A DNA stretch of 64,000 nt from Galbibacter sp. BG1. GTDB lineage: Bacteria > Bacteroidota > Bacteroidia > Flavobacteriales > Flavobacteriaceae. The notes beneath the pieces are model-generated. The model saw only the letters and a list, made by a program, of their open reading frames with translations. It was not told the origin of the DNA and ran no database searches. The DNA lies in contig NZ_CP058364.1 of NCBI RefSeq assembly GCF_013391805.1, positions 2,795,501 through 2,859,500 of the forward strand, written 5' to 3'. Below, piece by piece: positions 17,326 through 26,547 of this stretch. Both the position numbers and the translations under genes were made by a program. Position 1 is the first letter of the stretch. Every line of letters begins with the position of its first letter.

Positions 17326-17520
17326 GCCTACATTGGTTGCATTTTTTTGACAAACTCAACAAGTATTAATTAAAAAAGGTGAGTTCAGATTGTAAAAGCA
17401 AGCCGCTCCTCTGATTAATTTCAGAACACAGGACTGCGGATCCTTGATCAGTTTGGTAGCCTTAAACCTGTTTATAGGAGTTTGTACAAAACTTCAATTA
17501 CCAATGTAGGCTTTTTTTTT
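17326..17520 (+). ncRNA. ssrS: 6S-like regulatory RNA (candidate 6S-Flavo)
   Basis: About 195 bases between zapA and rny fold into one long hairpin. The 12-base closing stem 17326-17337 with 17500-17511 is perfect. A second 8-base stem pairs 17350-17357 with 17478-17485. A large internal bubble follows, then the apical arm 17403-17406 with 17436-17439 capped by the hairpin 17410-17414/17421-17425. Nine T residues follow the closing stem, so the element ends as an intrinsic terminator on the plus strand. Size, rod shape with central bubble and location after zapA are those of 6S RNA, which binds the housekeeping RNA polymerase. The 5' end is inferred from the stem, since no consensus promoter is seen. 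The pairing is seen in the sequence; the 6S identity is inference. Confidence 0.72.
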
Positions 17521-17536
17521 AAATATATATGTAAAG

Positions 17537-19099
17537 ATGGACAATACACTATTGATAATAGTTGGAGTAGTGGGGATAATAGTTGGTTTTTTAATAGCCA
17601 AAGTGCTCGAAAAAAAGAACGCTACCAAATTAATCTCCGGAGCAAAAAGAGAAGCTCAAAAGATATTAAAAGAAGCCAAAACAGAAGGGGAAAGTATTAA
17701 AAAAGATAAAATACTACAGGCGAAGGAAAAGTTTCTTGAATTAAAAGCAGAACACGAAAAGGTTATCGTTTCTAAAGATAAAAAGATAGCCGAGGCCGAA
17801 AAAAGAACCCGTGATAAAGAATCGCAAGTTTCCAACGAACTTGCAAAGAACAAAAAACTGAGCGCAGAAATTGAAGCGAAAAGCAAAGATTACGATTACC
17901 GCTTGGAGTTTTTGGATAAAAAACAAAATGAAATTGAAAAACTTCATAAGAGCCAAATAGAGCAATTAGAAGTAATTTCAGGGTTATCGGCAGACGAAGC
18001 CAGATCTCAATTGGTAGAGTCTTTAAAGTCTGATGCTAAAAGCGACGCCATGGCTTTCATCCAGAATACCATGGAAGAAGCTAAATTAACTGCACAGCAG
18101 GAAGCCAAAAAAGTCATTGTTAACACTATTCAACGTATCGGTACCGAGGAAGCTATTGATAATTGCGTTTCTGTATTCAATTTAGAGTCAGACGATGTTA
18201 AAGGACGAATTATCGGTCGCGAAGGACGAAATATTCGTGCGTTGGAATCAGCTACAGGGGTAGAGATTATTGTAGACGATACTCCAGAAGCTATTATTCT
18301 TTCTTGTTTTGACTCTGTTCGTCGTGAGATTGCCCGATTGTCTTTACACCGTTTGGTGACCGACGGACGTATTCATCCAGCGCGAATTGAAGAAGTGGTT
18401 AAGAAAACCAAGAAGCAGATTGAAGAGGAGATTATAGAAGTAGGTAAACGTACGGTTATCGATCTTGGAATTCACGGTCTGCATCCAGAACTTATTAAAG
18501 CTGTGGGTAGAATGAAGTACCGTTCTTCATACGGTCAAAACCTACTGCAACACTCCAGGGAGGTAGCCAAGCTTTGTAGCGTAATGGCAGCCGAATTGGG
18601 GATTAACGCAAAAATGGCAAAAAGAGCCGGACTTTTACACGATATCGGTAAAGTTCCAGAAACCGAAATGGAAACACCACATGCTATTCTAGGTATGGAG
18701 TGGGCAGAAAAATATGGTGAAAAACCAGATGTTTGCAATGCCATTGGTGCCCACCACGATGAAATTGAGATGAAATCCTTGCTGGCTCCAATTGTACAGG
18801 TTTGCGATGCCATTAGTGGTGCAAGGCCCGGTGCAAGACGCCAAGTGTTGGATTCCTATATCCAAAGATTAAAAGACCTTGAGGAAATAGCTTTTGGTTT
18901 TACTGGGGTTAAGAAAGCATATGCGATACAAGCAGGAAGGGAATTAAGGGTTATTGTGGAAAGCGAGAAGGTTTCCGATGATAAGGCTTCAGAATTGTCT
19001 TTTGAGATTTCGCAAAAAATCCAAACGGATATGACCTATCCCGGACAGGTAAAAATTACTGTAATTAGGGAGACTAGGGCTGTAAATATTGCCAAATAG
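17537..19099 (+). CDS. rny: Ribonuclease Y
   Basis: This membrane-anchored endoribonuclease starts mRNA decay. It has the 520-residue family length. One N-terminal transmembrane helix ([17 protein letters not shown]) is followed by a long charged coiled coil (about 30-200). The KH RNA-binding domain ([17 protein letters not shown], about 217) and the HD phosphodiesterase domain ([10 protein letters not shown] at about 368) come next. All expected motifs are present. The ATG at 17537 follows the T-run of the 6S-like RNA by only 16 bases, so any rny transcript from upstream must read through that terminator or start inside it. A strong terminator follows. Confidence 0.96.
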   Translation: MDNTLLIIVGVVGIIVGFLIAKVLEKKNATKLISGAKREAQKILKEAKTEGESIKKDKILQAKEKFLELKAEHEKVIVSKDKKIAEAEKRTRDKESQVSNELAKNKKLSAEIEAKSKDYDYRLEFLDKKQNEIEKLHKSQIEQLEVISGLSADEARSQLVESLKSDAKSDAMAFIQNTMEEAKLTAQQEAKKVIVNTIQRIGTEEAIDNCVSVFNLESDDVKGRIIGREGRNIRALESATGVEIIVDDTPEAIILSCFDSVRREIARLSLHRLVTDGRIHPARIEEVVKKTKKQIEEEIIEVGKRTVIDLGIHGLHPELIKAVGRMKYRSSYGQNLLQHSREVAKLCSVMAAELGINAKMAKRAGLLHDIGKVPETEMETPHAILGMEWAEKYGEKPDVCNAIGAHHDEIEMKSLLAPIVQVCDAISGARPGARRQVLDSYIQRLKDLEEIAFGFTGVKKAYAIQAGRELRVIVESEKVSDDKASELSFEISQKIQTDMTYPGQVKITVIRETRAVNIAK

Positions 19100-19120
19100 C
19101 AATCCCTTTAAAATATGTAG

Positions 19121-19149
19121 AAGCTCGGTAGCAATACCGAGCTTTTTTT
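19121..19149 (+). terminator. Rho-independent terminator of rny
   Basis: A 10-base-pair perfect stem (19121-19130 with 19135-19144) closes the tetraloop GCAA and runs into a T-run, 22 bases past the rny stop codon. Confidence 0.88.
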
Positions 19150-19250
19150 ATATGCAATTTATATTCAGTTAGTTAGTTATTTTTTTCAGTTTTATTAATT
19201 ATATTTAAGTATAACTTTTCTTTCGGTTAACTAGAATATGTATTAAACTG

Positions 19251-20411
19251 ATGAAGTCAAACTATTACATTGTTCTGCTCCTTTTAATATGGACTTTTCA
19301 GTCTTGTTCTTTGTTGCGTATTGAAAGCGCACAGGAACCTCTCACCAAGCGCCAATTAAACTCCAGACTGTTAACACAGCAATTTATTGCAGATGCCACC
19401 GATAGGGTAGAGGCGGCAGCAGATAGCATTATTGATTCTGAAGCAAATAAGGCTATTGAAAAAAACGCATATCTATGGAAGTTGAAGGCGCTAACGGCAT
19501 ACCGCGAAGTGGGTTTTCAAACCATGCCTCAATTGGCCCTGCTGGATTCATGGGAAATTAGTATTGCCATAGATAACTTTATGCAAACCAATAAGGCCAA
19601 GACCATGTTTGGGAAATGGCAGGATTACGTTAGCAAGGTATCGCATGCCAATACTTTGGAGATTGAGAGATATGCCAGGAGCCTTTTAGAAAAGGGAGAG
19701 TATGAAGATTTAAGGATTTTGGTGTATAATTATGCAGGAGAAAATCCAATTAATGAATTAACATTTCAGCACACTTCGATACGGGATGCTTATTTGGCTG
19801 CTCAAAATATTCCTGATAGTAATGCGGTCCAAACGGTTGGAACACTTTCGGAGGTAATGAATAACTTTTCAAACCGTTTGGTGTATACTTCCGAGAGTAC
19901 AGGGAAACAGTTGCAGTGGAATGCAGAGCTCATTTTGAGGGAGCAGGGAGTAGATTCCGTCAGCTTGCAAAAAGCCTTTGAGAATATGGATAGAAGCTTG
20001 GATCGATTGGTCACCACCGCTGAAACTACACCAGAGCTATTGGATCAATCGGTAAAAGATTTTCGAGCAGATATGTATGTGTTGTTTCGTGGTTTACATT
20101 ATGATATTGAAAGTTCCAAAGAATTTTTTTCTGAAGAGCGTGCCTCTATAGACACCATTATAGAAAGGGAAAGAATTGCGATAGATAGCTTTATAATGCG
20201 CGAAAGGAAAGCGCTTACAAAGGAAACAAATATTTTAGCTGAAAGGGTGGTAGACAATACTATGGATCACATAAAAGATATCATTACCAGCGTATTGTTT
20301 TACCTTCTGTTATTCTTCATTATTATTCTGTTTTTACCGTTTGCACTTGGTTATTATACCGGTAAGATTTTTCAAAAAAATAAAAAATTAAAGCAAGGAG
20401 AGTCAGATTGA
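19251..20411 (+). CDS. Unknown protein with lipoprotein-like signal and C-terminal membrane helix
   Basis: A 386-residue protein I do not recognise. It starts MKSNYYIVLLLLIWTFQSC, a lipoprotein-like signal, and then runs through mostly helical, charged sequence. A clear membrane helix near the C-terminus (SVLFYLLLFFIIILFLPFAL, about 347-366) is followed by a basic tail. Residues 280-340 are rich in Glu, Arg and Ile (repeats of TIIERERIAIDSF type) and look coiled. The topology would place the central domain in the periplasm between two membrane attachments. There is no catalytic motif. It follows the rny terminator and precedes the lactonase with about 150 bases between, so it is probably its own unit. 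Confidence 0.65.
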   Translation: MKSNYYIVLLLLIWTFQSCSLLRIESAQEPLTKRQLNSRLLTQQFIADATDRVEAAADSIIDSEANKAIEKNAYLWKLKALTAYREVGFQTMPQLALLDSWEISIAIDNFMQTNKAKTMFGKWQDYVSKVSHANTLEIERYARSLLEKGEYEDLRILVYNYAGENPINELTFQHTSIRDAYLAAQNIPDSNAVQTVGTLSEVMNNFSNRLVYTSESTGKQLQWNAELILREQGVDSVSLQKAFENMDRSLDRLVTTAETTPELLDQSVKDFRADMYVLFRGLHYDIESSKEFFSEERASIDTIIERERIAIDSFIMRERKALTKETNILAERVVDNTMDHIKDIITSVLFYLLLFFIIILFLPFALGYYTGKIFQKNKKLKQGESD

Positions 20412-20562
20412 TTTTTTCCATTTGTATGGCTTTTTAGCAAGTGTATAAATTGGGGATTCAAGCTTATTTAAAATACCTTTTTGTTATTCAATTTTAGAAA
20501 TTCGAATATCTTTATCTATATAAATTGTATCTTTCCTCTAGAATTTAATTAACATTTGAAAC

Positions 20563-21708
20563 ATGAAATTTTTACCCATAGCGGTTATTTTATTGCTTAT
20601 TACAGGCTGTAAGGAAAACACTAAAAATACTGTGGAGACAGCTGATCCACAAACAAAAAATAAAGAAATGGAACCATCTAAAAAAGCCTCTACTTTTTAT
20701 GTAGGTACTTATACACGTGAAAATGGAGAAGGAATTTATACCTACGAATTAACCGAAAACGGAAATTTAAAGAATGGTAAACTGGTTGCGAAAACCGAAA
20801 ATCCATCATTTTTAGCATTTTCCGCTGACAAAAATTATCTGTTGGCGGTAGATGAGTCTAAGGATGGGGCAGTGGTATCTTTCAAGAGAGAACAAGATAC
20901 ACTAACATTTATAAGTAAGAGCCCGTCAGGGGGCGCACATCCATGCTACATCGTAAGTAATAAGGAGGGTTTTGTGCTAAATGCCAATTATAGTAGTGGT
21001 ACGGTTGGATTGCATAAATTGAATGATAATGGAAAACTATCGAGCTTGTTAGATGTGCAGAAGCATACGGGAAAAGGTACTACCGACAGACAGGAAGGAC
21101 CTCATGCACACTCGGTGTGGCTTGAGCCTACCCAAAATGAGGTAATTGCAGTAGATTTAGGAACCAATGAGTTGTGGTTCTCTAAAATTAATGCTTCCGG
21201 GAATAAGCTGGAGCCAAAAGAACCACAAAAATTAGCAATGGCCGATGGGGCAGGGCCACGCCATATGGATTTTCATCCCACTTTAGATATGGCATATGTT
21301 TTTAACGAATTGAACAATACCATTACCGTGCTAAATTATAACGATAAAGGAACATATGAAGTAAAAAATTCAATATCTACCTTACCTGAAGATTTTACGG
21401 ATAAGAGCAAAGGGGCAGATATTCATATTTCTTCAGATGGTAAATTTCTATACGCATCCAATCGGGGGCATAATTCTATTGCCATATTTAAAGTCTTGGA
21501 CGATGGGGGGTTAGAAAATATTGGTTATGAGTCTGTTAGAGGTGATGGTCCAAGAAATTTTTCTTTTTCGCCAGATGAGAATTTTCTTTTGGTGGCAAAC
21601 CAATTTACCAACAATATTGTTTCCTATAAAAGGGATCGGGATTCAGGATTGTTAACATTTGTAGATGAGATTGAAGCCCCGAGTCCTGTTTGTATATTGT
21701 TTCAATAA
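20563..21708 (+). CDS. Lactonase-family seven-bladed propeller lipoprotein
   Basis: This 381-residue protein belongs to the YbhE/Pgl-type lactonase family (6-phosphogluconolactonase-like beta-propeller). A lipoprotein signal ends LLITGC (about 16). The first blade begins STFYVGTYTRENGEGIYTYE. Later blades carry the family markers GPHAHSV, GAGPRHMDFHP, GADIHISSDGKFLYASNRG and GDGPRNFSFSPDENFLLVANQ. The conserved His, Glu and Arg of the presumed site are present. As an exported lipoprotein it is unlikely to act on cytoplasmic 6-phosphogluconolactone; an extracellular sugar lactone is more plausible. The sugar dehydrogenase at 6876 would make such a lactone, but the genes are not linked. Confidence 0.82.
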   Translation: MKFLPIAVILLLITGCKENTKNTVETADPQTKNKEMEPSKKASTFYVGTYTRENGEGIYTYELTENGNLKNGKLVAKTENPSFLAFSADKNYLLAVDESKDGAVVSFKREQDTLTFISKSPSGGAHPCYIVSNKEGFVLNANYSSGTVGLHKLNDNGKLSSLLDVQKHTGKGTTDRQEGPHAHSVWLEPTQNEVIAVDLGTNELWFSKINASGNKLEPKEPQKLAMADGAGPRHMDFHPTLDMAYVFNELNNTITVLNYNDKGTYEVKNSISTLPEDFTDKSKGADIHISSDGKFLYASNRGHNSIAIFKVLDDGGLENIGYESVRGDGPRNFSFSPDENFLLVANQFTNNIVSYKRDRDSGLLTFVDEIEAPSPVCILFQ

Positions 21709-21712
21709 AAAA

Positions 21713-21746
21713 TAAGCTCCATCTATTTTTTAATAGATGGAGCTTA
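21713..21746. terminator. Bidirectional terminator between lactonase and csbD-like genes
   Basis: A perfect 15-base-pair stem (21713-21727 with 21732-21746) closes TTTT. The genes converge on it: the lactonase stop is 5 bases before and the CsbD stop 21 bases after. The minus strand has the better U-tail. Confidence 0.85.
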
Positions 21747-21767
21747 CAAACTGTTTTTGTTGATCAA

Positions 21768-21953
21768 TTACAGTTTTCCTAATTCATCACGGAGTTCTTC
21801 TTTGGTTTTACCCGTTTTTTCTTGAACTCTACCTAACATTTCATCAAATTTTCCTTCAGAATAGGTAAGGTCGTCGTCGGTAACATTACCATACTTCTGT
21901 TTTACTTTTCCTTTAATTTGATTCCACTTTCCTTCTAATTCTTTAGTATTCAT
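21768..21953 (-). CDS. CsbD-family stress protein
   Basis: A 61-residue hydrophilic protein that matches CsbD-like stress proteins. It opens with ELEGKWNQIKGKVKQKYGN, then has DDDLTYSEGKFDEMLGRVQE and ends with a KTKEELRDEL helix. These proteins are abundant and intrinsically flexible, and are induced by general stress in many bacteria; their biochemical role is unknown. The full family length is present. The gene is monocistronic and converges on the lactonase gene across a shared terminator. Confidence 0.9.
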   Translation of the reverse strand: MNTKELEGKWNQIKGKVKQKYGNVTDDDLTYSEGKFDEMLGRVQEKTGKTKEELRDELGKL

Positions 21954-22192
21954 AGTTCTATTTTTTTAATGATTAATTATATCTCTAAGATCGTATTATA
22001 AATATGCTTTTTGTCACAACCAACAGCCAATATTCTCTTAACGAACTGTTATTCTATCTAGGGTATCGTTAATTTATCTTAAAAAGCCTTTTTGCAAGGT
22101 GTTTCTCTGTATATATCTAAGTACCTTTTGATAAAATAGTGTAATAAGTATCCTAAGAATCAATTAATTTTATGGCATAAAACTTTATATAC

Positions 22193-23791
22193 ATGCCGTT
22201 AAAATTCAAATTCTTAATTACCAGTTTATTTTTTGTTTTTATAAATGTAATTACCATTCATGCGAAATATGTTGTAAAGAAATGGGATGTTTTAACCATT
22301 ACTTTTCAGTCAAAACAAATGGTTGAGTCACCATTACTACAAGAAATAAATGTAATTTTCGAAAACGATGATAGGCAATTAGTAGTTCCCGCTTTCTACA
22401 ATGGGGGAAAAGAGTGGATGGTTCGTTTTAACGCACCCGAAGAGGGGAATTGGAGATTTTATGTGGAGGCCAATGGAGTTTCTGTAAAACCTACCAAAGG
22501 TACTATAGAGGTGATGCCAAATAGTGAGAACAATCATGGCAGCGTGGTGGTCTCTAAGGAAAATAGGCGAAAATTTAACTATCAAGATGGCTCTCCATAC
22601 AATGCTTTGGCGTTTGAAGCCGATTGGTTATTTGCTCTGGATGCCACCAACGGAAATGACATTCCAAAAACAAAAGAACTGGTGTCCCATATCAGGGAAA
22701 ATAAGTTTAATCAAGTAGTCATGAATGTATATGCCTACGATGCCAGCTGGGGCGAAAAGGATAAAGTTAAGCCAGAAAACAATTATGCGAAACCTTCTTT
22801 TTTTCCATTCGAAGGAAGTAATGAAAATCCCGAATATTCCAATTTAAATATAGCGTTTTTTAAACATTTAGACCGAGTTTTAGAACACTTGAAGGAAGAA
22901 GGTATTGTATCCCATTTAATGATTTATGTATGGAATAAAAAAGTGAATTGGCCTGAGCCGAACTCTGAAGCGGATAATATGTTTTTTGATTATGTGGTGA
23001 AAAGATATCAAGGTTTCCCTAATTTAATATGGGATGTTTCTAAAGAGGCTTTAGATTACGGAAGGGATGATATGGGGTATATTACCGAGCGAATAGAGCG
23101 ACTAAAAAAACTGGATGCTTACGATCGTTTGGTTACCGTACACGATTATAATTATTGTAAGGCTCATCCCGATAAGGTCGATTTTATTTCGATACAGCAG
23201 TGGAGTCCGAATCTACATCATCTAATGCTCGATACATGGGAAAAATACGATAACAAGCCTGTAATGAATATCGAGCACGGTGGCTATGAAAAAACCATGC
23301 ATTCCATTTTCGACGGCCAGTATACCGATCCTTTGGTGTGTTTAGATAGAAACTATCAATGTGTTTTTGCCGGTACTTACAGTACTTATTATTGGCAAAA
23401 CACATCTTGGTATAACGTTATTCCCGATCCCTTTTCCTTGCCGGAAGAAGAACAGCCGCACTTTCGATATTATAAATATTTAGCTGAATTTATGGCCAAA
23501 TACAATTTTGAAAGATTAAGTCCGACACAGTTTTCTTTTACGCCTTATGCGCTGTCCAATAAACAAAATACCTGTATATTTTACGTTACAGGTGGCATGA
23601 CATCGGTAAACGGACATATGACAGATTCAGTTTTAAACGGGCATGAGGTTAAGGTCACTTGGTTCGATCCTTTAACGGGAACGTATAGCGATGGCGGAAC
23701 CTATAGTTTTAAAGATATAGTTTGGATGCATTTAGAAATCCCTTCAGCATTAAAGAATCAAAACGCTATTGTTATTTTAGAAAAGATATAG
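22193..23791 (+). CDS. DUF5060/apiosidase-like glycoside hydrolase, secreted
   Basis: A 532-residue exported protein with a signal peptide ending TIHAK (about 25). The N-terminal 70 residues of the mature protein (DVLTITFQSKQMVESPLLQE to EGNWRFYVEANG) match the beta-sandwich DUF5060. The remainder is a TIM-barrel of the DUF4038/apiosidase-like kind. Two acidic residues stand where a retaining glycosidase has its pair: Glu in LIWDVSKEALDYG (about 285) and Glu in VMNIEHGGYE (about 360). A C-terminal beta-domain follows (VTWFDPLTGTYSDGGTYSF), typical of the putative collagen-binding region. It would cleave a plant or algal polysaccharide side chain; the substrate is unknown. It ends 2 bases before the convergent CysH stop. 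Confidence 0.78.
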   Translation: MPLKFKFLITSLFFVFINVITIHAKYVVKKWDVLTITFQSKQMVESPLLQEINVIFENDDRQLVVPAFYNGGKEWMVRFNAPEEGNWRFYVEANGVSVKPTKGTIEVMPNSENNHGSVVVSKENRRKFNYQDGSPYNALAFEADWLFALDATNGNDIPKTKELVSHIRENKFNQVVMNVYAYDASWGEKDKVKPENNYAKPSFFPFEGSNENPEYSNLNIAFFKHLDRVLEHLKEEGIVSHLMIYVWNKKVNWPEPNSEADNMFFDYVVKRYQGFPNLIWDVSKEALDYGRDDMGYITERIERLKKLDAYDRLVTVHDYNYCKAHPDKVDFISIQQWSPNLHHLMLDTWEKYDNKPVMNIEHGGYEKTMHSIFDGQYTDPLVCLDRNYQCVFAGTYSTYYWQNTSWYNVIPDPFSLPEEEQPHFRYYKYLAEFMAKYNFERLSPTQFSFTPYALSNKQNTCIFYVTGGMTSVNGHMTDSVLNGHEVKVTWFDPLTGTYSDGGTYSFKDIVWMHLEIPSALKNQNAIVILEKI

Positions 23792-23793
23792 GC

Positions 23794-24480
23794 TTATAAA
23801 TGAAGTCCACATTCGGTTTTAGGGCTGTTGTTCCATCTCCCGCTTCTATCTTCGCCAGGAACTGTGCAATGCTTACAGCCTATGGAATTATAGCCTTTGG
23901 CTACCAAAGGATGAAAAGGTAATTGGTGCTCTTTTATAAAATCGTCCCTATTTTCTTTGGTGATATCCAATAGGGGATAAAACTTTAAAATTTCACCACG
24001 CATTTCAAAAATATCCAGCGTCGACCGATGGTCGCTTTGCCACTCCATAAGCCCCGAGACCCAAACACTGTATTTGTTTTTTATAATGTCTAGTGGCTTT
24101 ACCTTGTTTATCGAGCAACAAAATTCTGGATTTTTCTTATAGGTTTCATCTTTTACGGTAAACGCATGATCTTCTGAAACGGCACTAATAGACGCAACAT
24201 TCAATCCATATAATTCGGTAAGTCTTTCCTTATAATCCAAGGTTTCAGGGAAGTGAAATCCCGTATCTATAAAGTAGACGCGTTGATTTTTATTTACTTC
24301 GGAAAATAGATGGAGTAAAAAGGCCGAGGTAGCCGCAAAAGAGCTGGTAAGCATGATTTCTAACTCATCAAAATCTGTATAAAGCGCTGCAATTCTTTGA
24401 TGAATTGTGAGCGGTTTGTATTTTTTGTTGAGATCTTCGATCTGTTTATTGGTAAATACTCTTTTTTCCGTTGTAAGCAT
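23794..24480 (-). CDS. cysH: Adenylylsulfate/phosphoadenylylsulfate reductase
   Basis: This 228-residue CysH-family enzyme reduces activated sulfate (APS or PAPS) to sulfite with thioredoxin in cysteine synthesis. It shows FIDTGFHFPETLDYKERL, the SGLMEWQSDHR substrate loop, the catalytic C-terminal ECGLHL and four cysteines in the pairs FCC and GCKHC. The two cysteine pairs bind an Fe4S4 cluster and mark the APS-using branch, so APS reductase is more likely than PAPS reductase. No cysDN, cysI or cysJ gene lies nearby, unlike most assimilation loci. It is flanked by a convergent glycosidase gene and a divergent TerB-like gene. Confidence 0.9.
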   Translation of the reverse strand: MLTTEKRVFTNKQIEDLNKKYKPLTIHQRIAALYTDFDELEIMLTSSFAATSAFLLHLFSEVNKNQRVYFIDTGFHFPETLDYKERLTELYGLNVASISAVSEDHAFTVKDETYKKNPEFCCSINKVKPLDIIKNKYSVWVSGLMEWQSDHRSTLDIFEMRGEILKFYPLLDITKENRDDFIKEHQLPFHPLVAKGYNSIGCKHCTVPGEDRSGRWNNSPKTECGLHL

Positions 24481-24639
24481 ATCAGTCTATTTATTCTATA
24501 GAGTATAAGTTTAAAGATGCAAGATAGCTTTTTTATCGTTTGTACGGATGCTTCTTGTCGAAAAGTTAATTTGTTTTCAGTGGTTCCATCGAAAAAATGT
24601 ATATTTTAGATTGCATAATAACTCTAATGCCCCAATGTT

Positions 24640-25044
24640 ATGAGTGAAAAAGAGCAAAAACTTAGTCTGCTATCGGAAATGATAGCACTTATACAAGCCG
24701 ATCATGTGGTTAATGAACAAGAGTATAATTTTATTTATGCGATTGCCAAACATATGAGTGTTCCCAAAGAAGATCTGGATGCTCTTTTTAATTCCAAAAC
24801 TGCAAAATACATCCCGCCAACGCCAGAATCTGAAAGAATCCTGCAATTCCATCGATTGGTTTTGCTAATGAATATCGATGAGCAACAGCATCCCAATGAG
24901 ATCAAACGTCTAAAAGAGTTTGGTTTGCGAATGGGGCTTAGCCCTTTTGCAATGGACAGAGTGCTGCAAACCATGGATAATTACCCGAATAGGGTTGTGC
25001 CGCCAGAAATTCTGGTAAATATATTTAAAACTTACTACAATTAA
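24640..25044 (+). CDS. TerB-like tellurite resistance family protein
   Basis: A 134-residue all-helical soluble protein of the TerB family. The N-terminal helices LLSEMIALIQADHVVNEQEY and YAIAKHMSVPKEDLDALF show the EF-hand-like acidic pattern of that family, and a C-terminal helical bundle follows. TerB proteins are associated with tellurite resistance and membrane stress modules, but isolated TerB-like genes such as this one have no known function. No other ter genes are present. It overlaps the 3' end of the convergent DUF2254 gene by 4 bases. Confidence 0.72.
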   Translation: MSEKEQKLSLLSEMIALIQADHVVNEQEYNFIYAIAKHMSVPKEDLDALFNSKTAKYIPPTPESERILQFHRLVLLMNIDEQQHPNEIKRLKEFGLRMGLSPFAMDRVLQTMDNYPNRVVPPEILVNIFKTYYN

Positions 25045-26330
25045 TCTTTTACCTCGAAGTCTTCTAAGTAATGCTCTAACGTTTGTAGGTCCCTATCATT
25101 GCTAAGGTTCTTGCGGGACTCTTCCGCCAGTACTTTAACTTCGTTTAAGATAACATCCTTATAGCTATCGTCTGCACAGGGCTGGTATTGCAGGTATTTA
25201 AACATCACCAAAAGTTTTTGTACAATTATAATATCGTGTTTGCAATAAAGACGAATAGAGGCCATGACATTATATATGAGTTCTTCAAAACTTATGGAAA
25301 CTTGATAAATGTATTGTTCGTCCTCGCGATAATAAATGCTTAAATCTTCTTTTTTCATTCGAAGCGCAAATAGTTCTGTTAAATAGTCAATGGCGTTGAG
25401 GGCAGTACCTGGATCATTTATGCCGGGGGACATGGCTTTCACCGTAATCTCCGTAATTTGCTTAAAAGCTAAAATATAATTGTTTTTTATAAGTTCTCCT
25501 TTCGCAAAAAGAAAGGCACCTAAAATTTCTTCAACAACTTCATCTTCCAATTCTTTTTCAGAAGAAAATAAGGGTACTCCATCTAGAATAAAATTTCCTT
25601 TGGCCACTAATATTTTAAACTTGGTTTCTTTATCTATCGAAATATCTATTAGGGCATCTATGGCAATATTTTGGAAATAACCAGACCTATTGGAGTTGTA
25701 CTGATGCCAATTGGAGGTGTCGGGAAAATTATTTTCGTGCTTTCTTTGGTCTTTTACTAAGCTCTGCAACCTGTTTTTGGAGCTTTCATAGATATGTTCG
25801 AGAATGTTGTTTATCTGTATGGATTGCGAAATGGAATGAATAAAATAAATAAAGGCAGCCAAACAAAAAACGGTGAGGATAATACTAACCAATACGGAGA
25901 AGCCTGGTATTTTATCTTTGTCTGCGGTTGGCTCAATAGAAACCAGAATAAAAATACAGTAAAGCAAAGTGGCCAAATAAAAGCCTAAAACCAATTGATG
26001 CTTTCTGTTGGAGATAAGCCCGGGTAAGATCCTCGGGGAAAAATTGTTGGAGGCTTGGTTTAGAAGCACCATTACCATCGAGAAGCTAAATACCATTAAA
26101 GAGATGAGCCCGCCTATAAAAACGCCCAACATGGCGCGTGCAGTTTCTTCATTATCCAAAACCAATAGTGGAATGTTGTCCCTAAAGTATTTGGAGGCAC
26201 CCAAGGTTTCCAAATAAATCATAATAAAGGCGAATACAGAACCTAATATGGCAATAACAGTTGGGTAAAAAGCAATCTGACTCTCAATACTGTCAAAGAA
26301 AGCCTTTAGTTTTCTAAATAATAACTTCAT
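25041..26330 (-). CDS. DUF2254 membrane protein
   Basis: A 429-residue inner-membrane protein. Four hydrophobic helices lie in the first 170 residues (FYPTVIAILGSVFAFIMIYL, AMLGVFIGGLISLMVFSFSM, LVLGFYLATLLYCIFILV and FSVLVSIILTVFCLAAFIYF), followed by a cytoplasmic domain of about 250 residues. Family marks include NNFSPRILPGL and the soluble-domain motif KAMSPGINDPGTALNAIDYL. It belongs to DUF2254, a widespread family of unknown role that may bind nucleotides or ions. The gene converges with the TerB-like gene, overlapping by 4 bases, and has about 217 bases upstream before the Hsp20 gene. Confidence 0.85.
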   Translation of the reverse strand: MKLLFRKLKAFFDSIESQIAFYPTVIAILGSVFAFIMIYLETLGASKYFRDNIPLLVLDNEETARAMLGVFIGGLISLMVFSFSMVMVLLNQASNNFSPRILPGLISNRKHQLVLGFYLATLLYCIFILVSIEPTADKDKIPGFSVLVSIILTVFCLAAFIYFIHSISQSIQINNILEHIYESSKNRLQSLVKDQRKHENNFPDTSNWHQYNSNRSGYFQNIAIDALIDISIDKETKFKILVAKGNFILDGVPLFSSEKELEDEVVEEILGAFLFAKGELIKNNYILAFKQITEITVKAMSPGINDPGTALNAIDYLTELFALRMKKEDLSIYYREDEQYIYQVSISFEELIYNVMASIRLYCKHDIIIVQKLLVMFKYLQYQPCADDSYKDVILNEVKVLAEESRKNLSNDRDLQTLEHYLEDFEVKD

Positions 26331-26547
26331 TCATAGCTGTTTTTACGCTATTAAATTTAATTGTTTCCCGGCTAATGACAGTAGAATGCTTTGGAAATAA
26401 CTTAAAACATTATAAATACCGACTATTTGACAGTGTTTATTTAGTAATAAATGACAAAAAGTCATTAAAATTAAAATGGAATTGAATTTGTCTATGAAGG
26501 AATGAACATTTAATAAAATTAAAGTTTAATCAAAAAAATATAGAGTT

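Noticed and set aside
17348-17353. TTGACA resembling an E. coli -35 box
   Set aside because: It is part of a paired arm of the 6S-like RNA, and Bacteroidota promoters use TTG and TAnnTTTG instead.
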